A stretch of DNA of 64,000 bases from Thermothielavioides terrestris NRRL 8126 (taxonomy: Eukaryota; Ascomycota; Sordariomycetes; Sordariales; Chaetomiaceae): positions 1,488,001 through 1,552,000 of the forward strand of contig NC_016458.1 in NCBI RefSeq assembly GCF_000226115.1, read 5' to 3'. The notes under the pieces are model-generated. The model was not told the DNA's origin, searched no databases, and saw only the letters and a program-made list of their open reading frames with translations. Positions within the stretch are counted from its first letter, which is position 1. Every line of letters starts with the position of its first letter. Both the position numbers and the translations under genes were made by a program. Shown piece by piece: positions 20,067 to 31,889 of the stretch.

Positions 20067-22153
20067 CTAAACCGCCGTTCCCGGGGCGGGGCCGGCGTCC
20101 GCGTCGCCGCCGGCGGGAGGGGCAGGACCTGGGCGCTGACGTCTTCCCTTCAGACTCTTCATGCGACCCAGGATGCCGCTCACCTTCGGCTGCGCTTCCT
20201 CGCCGGGCCCGGCGGCGGTGGTGGTGGTGGCGTCCGTCGTCGACCTGCGCTCAAGCACCGGCCCGCCTCCTCCCTTGGGGCTCGTTGGCGAGCCCTTGCT
20301 GCCGTTCGTGTCCGTCCTGCGCACTGTGAAGTCGTCCTCGCCCTTGCCCGACCCGAACTCGCTGAAGAACGGATTCCTCTCCGACAAGGAGGCGGACGCC
20401 GGTCCGTTCTGGGCGGGCGATCTGCGGACGCCGTAGCCGGTTTCGGGGTTGGTCAGCCTGCCCGAGGCTTGGATATCGCGTCCGCCTCGGTTTATGTTGC
20501 GGATGCGGTGCGCGAGCGACTTCTTGCGCTGCAGGCCCTCGTTCATGGCCTCAGCGGCCCGCTCTTCCTCGCGTTTCTGAATCGCCGTCCGCGCCGCGGG
20601 CGTCCCTTCCAGGAAGGTCGACGTGCCGAGACCAAGCGATTCGTCGCCATGCAGGACGGTGCCGCGGCTGAGCGGGTCGAACACGGGCACTTCGCCTTTG
20701 CTGCTGCTCCTGTCCTTGCCCCCCATAGACCAATCCTTGAAAGCCTCGTCCTCCTGATGTCCCAGGAAGGTCGCGTGATCCGGGCGCGCGTTTAACGGCC
20801 CCGCCCCGCCAATCGTGTTGTTCAGCGAACCTTCGGGGAAGGCCTGCATTGGAGCTCGCCGGCTGCCTTTCCGGTTTCGGTGGGGGTTAAGAGCATCAAA
20901 AGGGCCGTCGTGGTGGAACACTTTTGCATGTATGTTAGATCAGTCGTCGTCAAAAGAAAACAAAGCAAGGGGAACGCACTGCCAGTTCCATAAATGCTAG
21001 TCGCGTCCAGCTGGTCAATGATGTCAAGCTTGCGGTTGACAGGCTTCTTATCCCTGTTCTCGCGGTGTCGGCGTTCGCGCTCGCGCCGCCTCTGTTCGCG
21101 TTGCTTTTTCTCCTCCTCCGTCATGATCCTGTCGGCATCCACGATGGACGAGTCCGAGTTCCTGCGCGGCCGCCTCTCAGGGCGCCGCTGGGGGGAGCGA
21201 GAAGGATCCGGACGGTCGGATCGGTCGCCCTTTTCTTGCGTCCTCCTAGCACGCAGAGCCTCTTCCTGCGATCGGGTGGGACGGTGATTCGGCGGCGGGC
21301 CCCTCCGGTTGGGTGGCGGCAATCCATCACGGTTTGGAGGGGGCGGTCCACGGTGGCCCATCGGAGGTGCCGGTGGTTTCGCACCATCCGGCCTCGGCGG
21401 CGCAGCCGATTTGGATGACGAGTCTTCCAGACTCAAGGAACCCTGGGTGCATGACGGGTTAGTTCAGCGTGTCAAGAACGGTAGGTCCAAGACCCGGGAA
21501 ACGGAAGAACGCACGAATATTTCATCGGCCGTGAGAGACGGCCGCTTATCCAAAGACATGGCTTCCGAGGCGGATCGGATGTCCGAGAAGCTGGACCGGC
21601 CGGCGATAGCGGGGTCGAGAAACGGGTTGCGCGAAAGCGGCCGCGGAGGCGGGTCGTCGAAAGGAGAAGCCGGGCTTTGCGGGCCAACGGGCGACACGGC
21701 GCGGTTGCGGAAGGGGTTGTTCGAGGAGAGATTAAGCAAGAGCCCAGAGGACCGCTGGTCTAAATGGCACGAAGCGAAGCAGGTTAGCGATCAGCCAACC
21801 AAGGAGCAGCAGCTTGGGCCAGCGGCACCATGCATGCGAATGACGACGGTGAAAGGAACATGAAACAGTAATCTCCTTGACATGACACAACAGGCTCAAG
21901 TGTAGAGCGAACCGAATGGACACGCCCAGGCGCCAAAGAGCCCCTTGGACGAAAAAACTGGGAAGCGGGAAACGGCAGACTGGGAGGCTTGCGTGGATCT
22001 TGTCCCCATCCTTGCTATCCTTGCTACTTCTGCCACCACTGAGGCAGCGCAGCAGGGCATATTGCGCACGCTTGGGATCGCCAAAAGCGGTGGGACATTG
22101 TGATGGACAACAGGACTGTGCTCACCTTGCTGTCCTGATTGCGAGTCCGCCAT
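20067..22153 (-). CDS. pal1: Pal1-family cell morphology/endocytic protein
   Basis: Four exons on the minus strand: 22153-22126, 21759-21515, 21442-20980 and 20920-20067, closing to 529 residues. Pal1 proteins localise to sites of polar growth and early endocytic patches. The model starts MADSQSGQQD and continues SSNNPFRNRA. NPF motifs, which bind EH domains of Ede1-type adaptors, occur at about residues 27 and 55 and again near 450 (ERNPFFSEF). The conserved core includes RKLDIIDQLDATSIYGTG and FHHDGPFDALNPHRNRKGSR, which defines the family. A basic EEEKKQREQRRRERERR helix precedes it. The C-terminus is polar and disordered. The first intron is unusually long (366 bp). Splice sites were chosen because each join keeps the frame and restores the SIYGTG-M-FHHDGP junction. 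Confidence 0.92.
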
Positions 22154-25100
22154 GGTGGGCCAGACAAATGGGCTAATAGTCGGGAGGGGGTGCTTTTGTG
22201 GTGTTTCGCTTGCTCGGGTGCCGTTTGCGTATCGACTCGGGATCAAATGCCCTTGCTGCAGTGGGCGACCCTGTGCGACCGTGTCAAAATGTCTTAAGCC
22301 GAAGCCTGGACGGGGGTTTGGCGTCATACATACCAGTGGGGATAAGGAGCGTTTCTTGCGACAGCGGGTCGTTCCCGCTGGCTCCCGGGTTCGTCTTCAA
22401 GCGCCTTTATTCTCTCCGCGGCCAAGAAAGTGGCTTCGCCTCGATTAAGACCACTGGTTCGTTAATGGGCGAACACTTTACTAACGTTAGCGGCCCAGCG
22501 AGCCTTCGCGCAACTATGCGACGTCGAGTTCGGATGCGCGCACGTCTCGTGCTTGGACCGAATTCCAATCCCCGACACCAATGCGCAGGCAAGCTGAGGT
22601 GCTGAGGCGCACAAGCTGGCGTCAAGATGAGTATTTTTGCAGTCGAACCGAGTTGCCGACCGACCGAGAAGCTTAGGCCTTTGGAACAGGTATGCGCGTG
22701 ATCCCGCAAACGGCGAGCTTGTGGTTGCGCCGAGGTCGCGTGCAAGACCAGCGGAGATCGAAATCGGGTTGCAATCTCTGAGCACAGCCGCTTGGTCGCT
22801 GCAGATCTCGAGAAGAAAAGCGCGGGTCGACTCCGGCACCTCGGGATTTTAGTGAGGGAGGGATCGGAGAGCTGGAGAGTGTGGATCGGCGTCAGGAGTG
22901 GCGATTTGGACGTCGAGTTCAGCGGCAGAGGGACCCGGACGGGGCTCTTCGCTTTGCTCTGCAACAGTCAGGCTGGCAGTTCTTCTTTTGTCCGCCAGAG
23001 ACGAAAGGAAGGAAAGCAGCCAATGTTGACGAGCAGTAACTCCAACTCTTACCGCCGGCTCTGTGCTCCTCGACTGTTCGACAACTGCTGGTTGTGGATC
23101 GGTGGAGTCGGGTGCGACTCCGAGAAATGGCAGCGGTGCAGCGGTGCGCGGCGGGGGGCCACCCGGCGTTTTTCCAAGGGAGGAATGCGCTACGGCAAAA
23201 AGCAGGAGCCAGACAGGATAAGGACTTCAATCGAAACAAATAGCGAGGCCAGCTTGGAAAATACACATGTCCTAGCTCTGAAGCGGGTGGCCGTGCTCGA
23301 ACGAGCGGAAGTTGAGATGGTTGAGTGCTGGGTTGGTACCCCGACCTGCTGCTAATAAGATGGGCATTTCGGCAGCAAACATCTCAATGCTCTTTCCCCT
23401 GTCTGGGGGCTAAGTGGGCCCCTCGCCATGCCTGTTTGGGCTCGGCTCCACGCTAGACTAGGCTTTAATAGTCCGTAGTTCAAGCCATTTCTTGCCTACC
23501 CCTGGACGATCCCCAGAAGAACCACCAGCCAGCTTCGAGACGCCCACAGCATGCAAGCTTTGCTGTGGAGAGAACCGCACTCAAGTCCAGATGAACAAGA
23601 TATGGAAACTGAAAACAGTACTGCCACAGGAGAATTAATTGTGATTTCCCAGTGCGCAGGCCGGTCAAGGTAAACCCCGCAGATGCGGACGGCAGTCTAC
23701 GCAGGAGGAGCCAATATGCACAGCGTGTGGTACTGCAGATTTGGTTGATGAGGATCCCTCCCTCGCCATAGTGTAGACGGCGAGAGCTGTCTCGGGAATA
23801 ACTAATCAAGAGATCTGCAATGCTGTCCATGGGTATCCGTTGATGATATGGAATAAAAATAGAGGAAGAAAGAAATAAATAAATAAATAAAAAATAAAAA
23901 AAAAATAAAAAATAAAAAAAATGAAACAACAAGACAAAAGATAGGGAGAAAAAAAATACCTATGCAGATGACTTTCCCGTTTCCTCGCGTAACATGCATG
24001 CACACCATGTCCTCATTACCCCTGCCCAACTCCAGGGGCCCGAAACGAAGGCCAACCGTACTTGTCAACGGAATTCACTACACTACAGAATACGGACTAT
24101 ACGAGCTTCCCATATCTCACCAGGAACCAGAGCTTCCGTAACCGGCAACTGGCTTCTACACTACCACCGTCAGCTCCCCGCTGTTGCTCCCTGACTAGCA
24201 GGCACGCAACGTAATTGCATCTGACTTCCAGGTTGTTGTGGAGCACTTTAAAGAAGCTTACCTTAAGCTCTCCTGTCTTTTACACCATTCTGAAACTGTC
24301 AAGCTGCCATAAAACGCGTGGAATGCAGGCGGACGATGCCAGCCTACTGCATGATCAATCTCCGTACTTTAATCAGGAACTACACCGGGAAAGAAGACCC
24401 CGAATGAACTACCTCTCTGAGGCCAACACCAACTGCCCCCTTTTAGTGAAGTGTATGGTGCCCCGCAAACGGGCCCTGTTGGTGTATGTCGTCTTCACTC
24501 GCATTGGCCGATAACTAGCGGATGTGTCTCGGCGGCTCTGTTCCCTGTGCTTCCCGTCTTTTGCTGCTGTTGGGCCCTGGGGTGGATGGCGAGCAGCCAG
24601 GGGAATAACCCCTGGCTGTTTACAGGACATCTTGTTGAAAAGGGGCCAACATCGGGTCGCCTTTCCGATCTCATTCCGCGGCCCCGCTTTCCGATTCCGG
24701 CCAGCCGGTGTGGGGTGCGTCACTGGGGACGGCTGAGGGAGAGGAGCTTCCAACAGGAACACTCCTCCTGATGGGGTAGCCAACACGGAAACGTCAGAGA
24801 AAACCAACAAAAGATACTATCCATTCCTTTGCATCGACGGTCCACGTCATCATTTGGCGGAAAACGGTATACAGACTTGTCTTTGAACTTGGCCATCCGC
24901 CGCATCCCAAGACGCCGTCCTCACTGACCTGCGGCCATAATACACGTGCCTCTGTATTCACCTGAACCACCTGATGCAGCGCTGGCCAAGGCTGACTTCG
25001 GCGTAACATGGAAACAGATATGGTTGCTTCTCGAGTAGCTGATGCGGACCATTGTAGCAAGTCCACTTCGGTTTTGGGAGCAACCAGGACAGTACCATGG

Positions 25101-28100
25101 TTTTCCTTGTCCGTTCAGCGGTGAAGGCAATGAAAGCAGTGGCTTTCGTTGCCGATGGCGGCGTACTGGCCTGTTTTCCAGATCGGCCATCTGAAGAGAC
25201 GGCGTTGTTGATGTCTTCCAAGCAAGCTTCAGCTGATTGGATATAAGGAGAGGACTCGATCCGTCAATCAAGGGCTTCCGATTGCTGATACTCGAGCTGT
25301 ACTAGAGCTTTCTTTCCTTTCACCGACGTAGTTTGCTTGTGGGACATACTTCGTCGATACCCGAGATGGAACGTGGCATCGTGACAGTTGCTGCTTATCG
25401 TCGAAGTGCAGCATTCTTGTCAAGCCAGGCCTTCACGGACGTCCGAAGATCCTGTTATAGTGGGAACACTTCCTGTACTCAGCTTTGTTTCCCGGAGCGG
25501 CAACCCCCAAGTTCAACGTACCTATGCGACACAGGACTGCATGCGTGGCCGACCCATACCACGCGTGACACAAAATGCATTCAGAAGTCGTAGACCAATC
25601 CGGGCCCTTGATCGTGGGCACTTGCTTTCCTGCATGTTCCAGCAGTAGAGCAGCAGACTCGGCTAGACGACCCAAGAAGCAGCAATCTGAGATTCCTGTC
25701 TGAGACCGTCTAATGCGGTTGTCGACTTCGTGGCCGGATTAGGCTCCCGCAGGAGCTGATGATAGGAGGAGGATGGCTGGGAGGGAATCCAAATCAAGTT
25801 CCCAGCTCCAACCTGGAAGCTTGATACGTGTCAGCTTGTCCTACCCAGTACGGCCCCTGACAGGCGACACGAAGCGGTTGTAGCTGGATGACTCGGCGCG
25901 AGATCGCGGATACCGGGCGTAAAGGATACCGAGAAAGACGAGATGCCCGGACGGGTGCACGGCATCGTTTTGAGTTAGAGCATTTCTTACTGTGTACACA
26001 GTAATCCGTCATCGCTGAGCTCTGGTGCCGGTTGGAACTCAGCATCTGCGAGATCGACCCCGACGCCCTGGTCCGCGGGCCACTAGCTCCTCCGGGATCG
26101 CCGGTGAGACAGCGGCCCGTCGCCTGCCACAGCAGAGACCGGTGGCGTACATTACGCGGAGATGGAATGTGGCGTGGGGTGGCGCCCGCCGGTCCCGGAT
26201 TCGACTTCGCGTCCTCGAGGCTTGTTGGGCCGATGCATGGAACAAAAGGCAGGAGCGCACATGATCGCCCAGATTGCCGTTGACCGGGCTCTGTGCTCAG
26301 GGAGTCTGCGAGCTGCTGTGATCTTTTGGGGTTGTGGGCTGACCTGTTTGGGTGTCGTGGCTGTCGCGCTGAGGTCGCTCACAACCCCAGCAAGGGCTGG
26401 CACCTGAGGAATGCGGCCTCCACCGCCCACCTCGGTAAGGAAGGTTACCGGTACCAACCTGGAAGTCTACCGAAATCAGACCCTTTTGCTATAGCTGATA
26501 ACTGCGTGTGCTATAGTGTACACCTACTATGATTTGTGCGCACCTACCATCCTCGTTGTCGAGGTAGGTAGGTAGGAATGCTGCCGCACCCGGAAACACC
26601 ATACGTCAGAAGCAAATAACGTTATGTTGGATGGCTGCTTCTCGGCTGCGGTGGATCCTCCAGAAGTGTTCTCGGCAGTGTTCAAGGGACGTCGCTCTCG
26701 ATCGATGTTCTGTGCTCAGTGGGGCGCGGCCCACGGGTTTTCGGTGGCAGGGGGGTTCGCACCTCATCAAAGGGCGTGGGCGCCCTTTCCTGTGACCTTC
26801 CAGGTTGTCGCTAATCCGTCCTGTACTCCGTCGTCCGCTGGCGTGAAGTTTCCGAATATGGAATACTGGCTGGAAGTTCCGCAGGCAGGCGATCACCAGA
26901 TCTCGAACGTTGGTTTTGCCGCCGCCACCAACGTAGCTTTTCTTGCGTTGTTTTCTATTCCATGGAGGATCCAGTTTTTCCCCTTCCTCTTCAATTTCGC
27001 CCGCTTCTGTTGGCAATGGCACTTTTCCTTCTTGTCTCTTTTGCTTCTGCTCGCATAGTAGGCAATTTGCTTTCCGTTATGCCATGGTCCGACGGGCGCG
27101 TGCGGCGCAACCCCCAAGTCCGGCCAGATAGCCGCTCTACAGTTCGTATTAGGGCGTACTCCACTGTACGGATTGACCGCGTCAATGCGGATGTCATCCC
27201 TCAGCACCTGGGAAGCGCTTTGACGAGGGTTCGATGGGCTTTCGTTAACCCGACTTCGAGGCACCGAGTTTGCAAAAATGGGGTTTCTTACTGGTAGGTA
27301 GGTACCTTACCTTATGTATGCATTAACTCTTAACTGTTAGAAATGCAAGAGGATGCCGGGTCCAGCCTGTCGGGTCGCAGCAACTGTCAAATCGCGTAAT
27401 TCACGACTGTGTATCCGTCCCTCAGCAACTCCAGCCGGCAGGCAAACTGGGGTGCTCCATTCAAATGCCTGCCTTCCTTGCGCTCTTTGCTTTGATCTTC
27501 GGGAAGCTGCTTGGTCGCGAGGGTCGCCCGTGGCCTGCGTCAGCATGTCTGCCCAAGCGGAGAAAAGAAGCGGATCTCCCCCTGGCCATTAGACAGAGTC
27601 AGCTCGGTGCCTGAGCAATTAGTTAGCATTAAGTCGCGAGCCTCGTAACAGTCCAGGACCAGACGGAGCAGATACCCGTAAATGGTGGTGTCACAGAGGT
27701 CGATGGCCACCATCCAATGTGACCAACTTTCGCAAACAATGCAGGCCGGCACGGAAGACGCCACTATACAGCTGGCTCGAGCTGCTGCTCTGCTGCGCTG
27801 GCACGGCTGGTCCGGATCGAGCCCGCTGGAAACGAGGCAGATGAGGGGGCTGAGAAGGGAGGAAGCGCCAGTGGTTCGCATTGCCCTGCCATTGGGCATC
27901 GCCTGCCCAAACAAAGCGGATTGCCTCCAGCTCGGTGCCTGCCCAACTCGCTGCCTATGTACATGGTTGCCGTCTCGCACTGTGCCCACGGCGTCTCGGT
28001 TGGCGCAGGCGCACGGTGGAGCGACTGGCCGCGGCAAGGCCAGCGACTGGCGCCCGCCCCTGCTGCAGCCATTTCCGTCCATTTGCCCCAGCTTAACTTT

Positions 28101-28444
28101 CAGTGCGCGCTTGCGGCGACCTCTCTCACCACCGTTTCTCTCCTCTTCCTGCCTTTCCATTCCCGCCTCTTCCCTCGCCAAAACCCACCACACCGCTCTC
28201 CGCCTTCTGTCACGTCACCGGATCCAGACACCTTTTGAGGGCTAGGCTCACAACGTGCAGCGAAGCCCGATTTTCGTATCTTAATTTCCATTCAGTTTTG
28301 CCCTCAGCTTTTCCTTTTCCACTCCCCGATTGTCGTTCTCGATTGCCACCTCACATCGGCGTCACAATTTCTCCCCTCATTTCCGACCCAGCCAACTTCC
28401 CGCTCTGCATCGTGCATCGGGACCACGATCGACGATTTTGACAG
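22154..28444. other. 6.3-kb gene-poor region
   Basis: No gene can be supported. I checked both strands for small-exon genes, since one was found that way at 55.4 kb, and found no chain of exons with consistent frame and splice sites. Present are the A-rich tract at 23.85 kb, an exact 18-bp palindrome at 25987-26004 and GGTAGGTA-type short repeats near 26563 and 27293. The last 300 bp are CT-rich and probably contain the start of the casein kinase transcript. A few minus-strand open frames near 24.8-25.3 kb look weakly protein-like but are in shifting frames. Confidence 0.45.
23851..23960. repeat. A-rich low-complexity tract
   Basis: Runs of A, AAAT and AAATA units on the plus strand with almost no C. 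This stands out sharply in an otherwise GC-rich window. It could be a simple repeat or the remains of a retroelement A-tail. No ORF or target duplication supports the latter. Confidence 0.8.
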
Positions 28445-28705
28445 GTAAGCAAGCGGCTCTCAGTTTCTCGACATCACATTTTTTTTTATCGTTTTCATTT
28501 CGAAAGCCGGGAATCATTTTCGAACTGTCCAGCAAAACCCTCAACTCGAGGAACCGAGTCCTTGGCGAGGCAGAAGAAGCTGAATTTCCGGTCGACCTGC
28601 GGTCTGCGACCTTCCTGGCTCACCATCCTGCTACAAATTTCTCACTGCTTTGCCTGTGTTTCCCCGTTCAAAGAGGAGGCTGAAACTGATAATTGCATTC
28701 CGCAG
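28445..28705 (+). other. Probable 5'-UTR intron of the casein kinase gene
   Basis: A GTAAGC donor after gacag at 28445 and an acceptor cattccgcag ending at 28705, with an ACTGAT branch near 28685. This lies in the leader, 73 bp before the ATG at 28779. Confidence 0.55.
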
Positions 28706-28778
28706 AAACCTCCAGTGATCTCTCCAAAACCAGCTTCATACTGTCACGATCGAGGAGGAGCGCTCCCGCACCGACAAA

Positions 28779-30238
28779 ATGACGACTATGGTACGAGCCC
28801 CCGAACAGTTCAGGATGTGTTCAGAGGCGACAAGGCTTCCCTGGCGTAATGGCCGCATTTTCGATGGCTTCCTGCTGTCAGCGACGGGCAACGCGAACGC
28901 AAGCCTGGAGCCTCTTGTGATTGAAATCAAGCTTGGACCGATAAACTAATGTGCAGCAGGATCTTCGCGTCGGGAACAAGTACCGGATCGGCCGCAAGAT
29001 CGGTTCCGGCTCGTTCGGAGACATCTACCTCGGAACTAACATCATCTCGGGCGAGGAGATCGCCATCAAGCTCGAGAGCGTCAAGGCCAAGCACCCGCAG
29101 CTCGAGTACGAGGCTCGCGTCTACAAGTCGCTCGCTGGCGGCGTCGGCATCCCGTTCGTTCGCTGGTTTGGCACCGAGTGCGATTACAATGCCATGGTCC
29201 TCGACCTCCTGGGACCTAGCTTGGAGGATCTGTTCAACTTCTGCAACCGCAAGTTCTCGCTGAAGACGGTCCTGCTGCTCGCCGACCAGCTGATCTCGCG
29301 TATCGAGTACATCCACGCCAAGTCGTTCATCCACCGTGACATCAAGCCCGACAACTTCCTGATGGGCATCGGCAAGCGTGGCAACCAGGTCAACGTCATC
29401 GACTTCGGTCTCGCCAAGAAGTACCGCGACCCGAAGACGCACTTCCACATCCCGTACAGAGAGAACAAGAACCTGACGGGCACGGCCCGCTATGCTTCGA
29501 TCAACACCCACCTTGGTGTCGAGCAGTCCCGGCGTGATGACATGGAGTCGCTGGGCTACGTTATGCTCTACTTCTGCCGTGGCTCGCTCCCGTGGCAGGG
29601 TCTGAAGGCTGCCACCAAGAAGCAGAAGTACGACCGCATCATGGAGAAGAAGATGACGACGCCCACCGACGTCCTCTGCCGCGGCTTCCCCAATGAGTTC
29701 GCCATTTACCTGAACTACACCCGGTCGCTCCGCTTCGACGACAAGCCCGACTACAGCTACCTGCGCAAGATCTTCCGCGACCTGTTTGTGCGCGAGGGCT
29801 TCCAGTATGACTACGTCTTCGACTGGACCGTCTACAAATACCAGAAGAACGCGCAGGCCATCCAGCAGGCGGCCGGCAACACCACCAACCAGGCGGTCCA
29901 GGACCAAAAGGATTCGCAGCAGGCGTCTGCCCGCAAGGAGGCGCAGCAGGCTCTGCCCCGCGGGGCCAGGAAGCAGCTTACCGCAGATGCCCAGGACACC
30001 AACCGTGCCGTCGGTGGGAGCGACAGGATGTGAGTGACTACCAAGCCTAGCCCAACAGCATTCCTAGTAAGGAATCATATTTCCTTCGACGTCTGGTGTG
30101 CTCATCAACGCTGACCGGAGGTACAATGCTGACGTGGAATGCTGACAATCAGTTTGCGATAACAGGCTGCGCTCCGCTGCTAAGGCTCAGGGCGCTGGCT
30201 CGGGATACGCTTCCAACAAGTACCGGCCCATGGACTGA
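28779..30238 (+). CDS. ck-1a: Casein kinase 1 (CK1 delta/epsilon type, Neurospora CK-1a orthologue)
   Basis: Three exons: 28779-28790 (MTTM), 28960-30029 and 30166-30238, giving 384 residues. CK1 is a Ser/Thr kinase that in Neurospora phosphorylates the clock protein FRQ and has many growth roles. Domain marks: [13 protein letters not shown] (P-loop), [13 protein letters not shown] (catalytic Lys), [12 protein letters not shown] (catalytic loop), DFG in [10 protein letters not shown], and ASINTHLG, which replaces APE in the CK1 family. The four-codon first exon is assigned because fungal CK-1a proteins begin [15 protein letters not shown]. The second intron starts as tandem CAGCAG acceptors, so a form with an extra Gln is possible. 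The last exon adds [20 protein letters not shown] and a few more residues. If the third intron is retained, translation stops at its first bases. Confidence 0.95.
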
Positions 30239-31889
30239 AGCGACTGAATGTCCCATCGGATCTCGGCGCCTCCCTTTGGGCTGTGTTGCGAGTATGTTTT
30301 TCGTCGACTGGCAAGGCGAGGCCCTTCGGTGGCGTGGCTCTCGCCCCGACCGCCGTGGTCCCCGTGCGGAAGCAGCTTTTGCTCTGCCGAGACCAGATCA
30401 GCATCGATAAGCAGGTACACGCCGCCCTCTGCACCAGCATCTTGGGATCGTTTTTCTCCCCTCGATTTTTCCTTCGGCATCTCATCGTTTCGTTTGACCT
30501 TTTCCATGGCTCGGATGATATCCTGTTCTGGCGCGTTTTCGGGTGGCGGCCCCACGGCCTCTCACCCGGCTTCGCTGTCCGGATCGGACTCTACCCGAAC
30601 GGCATGCCCGGCACTCTGATGTTCTCGGGGTGTCGGAGCACTCTGCTCATGCCGCAAGGTTGGAAGCAAATGGTCTAACGATGGGAATGGACCGGAGGTG
30701 GAGCGGGCTGTTTGGGTCAGCCGCTACCCATGTCTCAGCGTCGCAAGGGACTCGGTCATTCGCAACAATCGCACCATTCACAGCACACTCAACTCAGAAC
30801 CCCCTTCCATTTTTCTGTTATTCCGTCGTCTTGCGTTTTTTTTTTTTTTTTCCTTTGGCAACAGTTTGCACTTATCGCACCGGGAATCGCTTGTGGGGAG
30901 GCTTTAGGGGACGAAGCGATTCCTGGCCTGCACGCCGGTGGAAACCGTGGGTTGGCCTGTCTTGTATCGTCATGGCGGAGCATCCTGGCCTTTGCGGCGG
31001 AGTCAGGGGATGCTTGATGGCCAAGAGGGCCGGCACAACAGCTATCTTTTGCTCGCTAGTCGTTTACTCAGCAGTGGGTTGAAGGTTCAATAGGTTTGTG
31101 TCGGTCGGTGGGGTGGGGTGGACTATCGACGGCCATCTTCTCAATCGGCCCAGGGCCTCGGCTTCGGGGGGGCAGGCGGAGTGGTCACAGGATGCGAGCG
31201 GCCTCTCGACACACGGCCGCTGTCTTTGCCTGGCCTGATTACGATGACAGCGGCGTTTGGGAGTCCCGGCTGTGCCTGGTTCCGGCCTGCCAGCTTGCAC
31301 TCTTGACTCTCGACAGCTGCGCGGTTTACTGCCGGTGGTGCATACCAGATAATTTTCATAAATCCAGTCTTGCTCTTTGCTTTTGACTCTTCGTTGCATT
31401 ACATCGTGTGCACTATACCATGGCCCCGTCAAGCAACCCCGTTCCCCTCCCCCTCCCCCTTGCATCACGCGAGGGCTCGTAAGCCGGGAAGCTAGTCTAT
31501 GTGCTCAGCCTCCTCGGCAAATTTGACGGCGCCCAAATGAGCCGTGTTGGGAGGCTGTACGGATACAGGCGAAGGCAGATTGCGAGGCTCCTCAAATCTT
31601 ACGGGCTACACCGGCTCGAGGTAAGGTAAGGTAGTCCGTACTTGTTCGGTATATGATGGGTGCGCCTGCCGACAGGAGCGACATGCAGAGCTGTTTGCCT
31701 GCCGCTCTGCTTCCAAACACACAGCCGTGGCCACCGCCTGCCTGTTTCCGTCTCCTGCGCTAGTTAACGTTAACTGGGCTCCGTCCCTCCAAACAAAGAA
31801 ACGTTTGCAGCGGTTGGCGCCAACCGCCGTCTCGGAACTCCAAAACCCGCCCCGCCACGCCGTTTCTTGTTCGACGTGCGGGATTCGGG
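30239..31889. other. Intergenic, no supported gene
   Basis: The first part is presumably the 3' UTR of the casein kinase gene. It holds a T-run at 30837-30850 and GGTAAGGTAAGG-like short repeats near 31620. No coding chain was found. Confidence 0.5.

Noticed and set aside
23851..23960. A-rich tract as a LINE poly-A tail
   Set aside because: No reverse-transcriptase ORF precedes it on the plus strand and no target duplication was found.
24794..25271. Minus-strand open frames with weak protein-like character
   Set aside because: The best segments lie in different frames with no splice sites to join them and no family I recognise. At most this is a relic.
26281..26410. GGGGTTGTGG / CACAACCCC pair as a further family 2 MITE
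   Set aside because: Only the short motif matches. The arms do not continue and no 9-bp duplication is present.
27540..28193. 217-codon minus-strand frame upstream of the casein kinase gene
   Set aside because: It overlaps the CT-rich leader region, has no recognisable motif, and open frames of this size arise by chance in GC-rich DNA.
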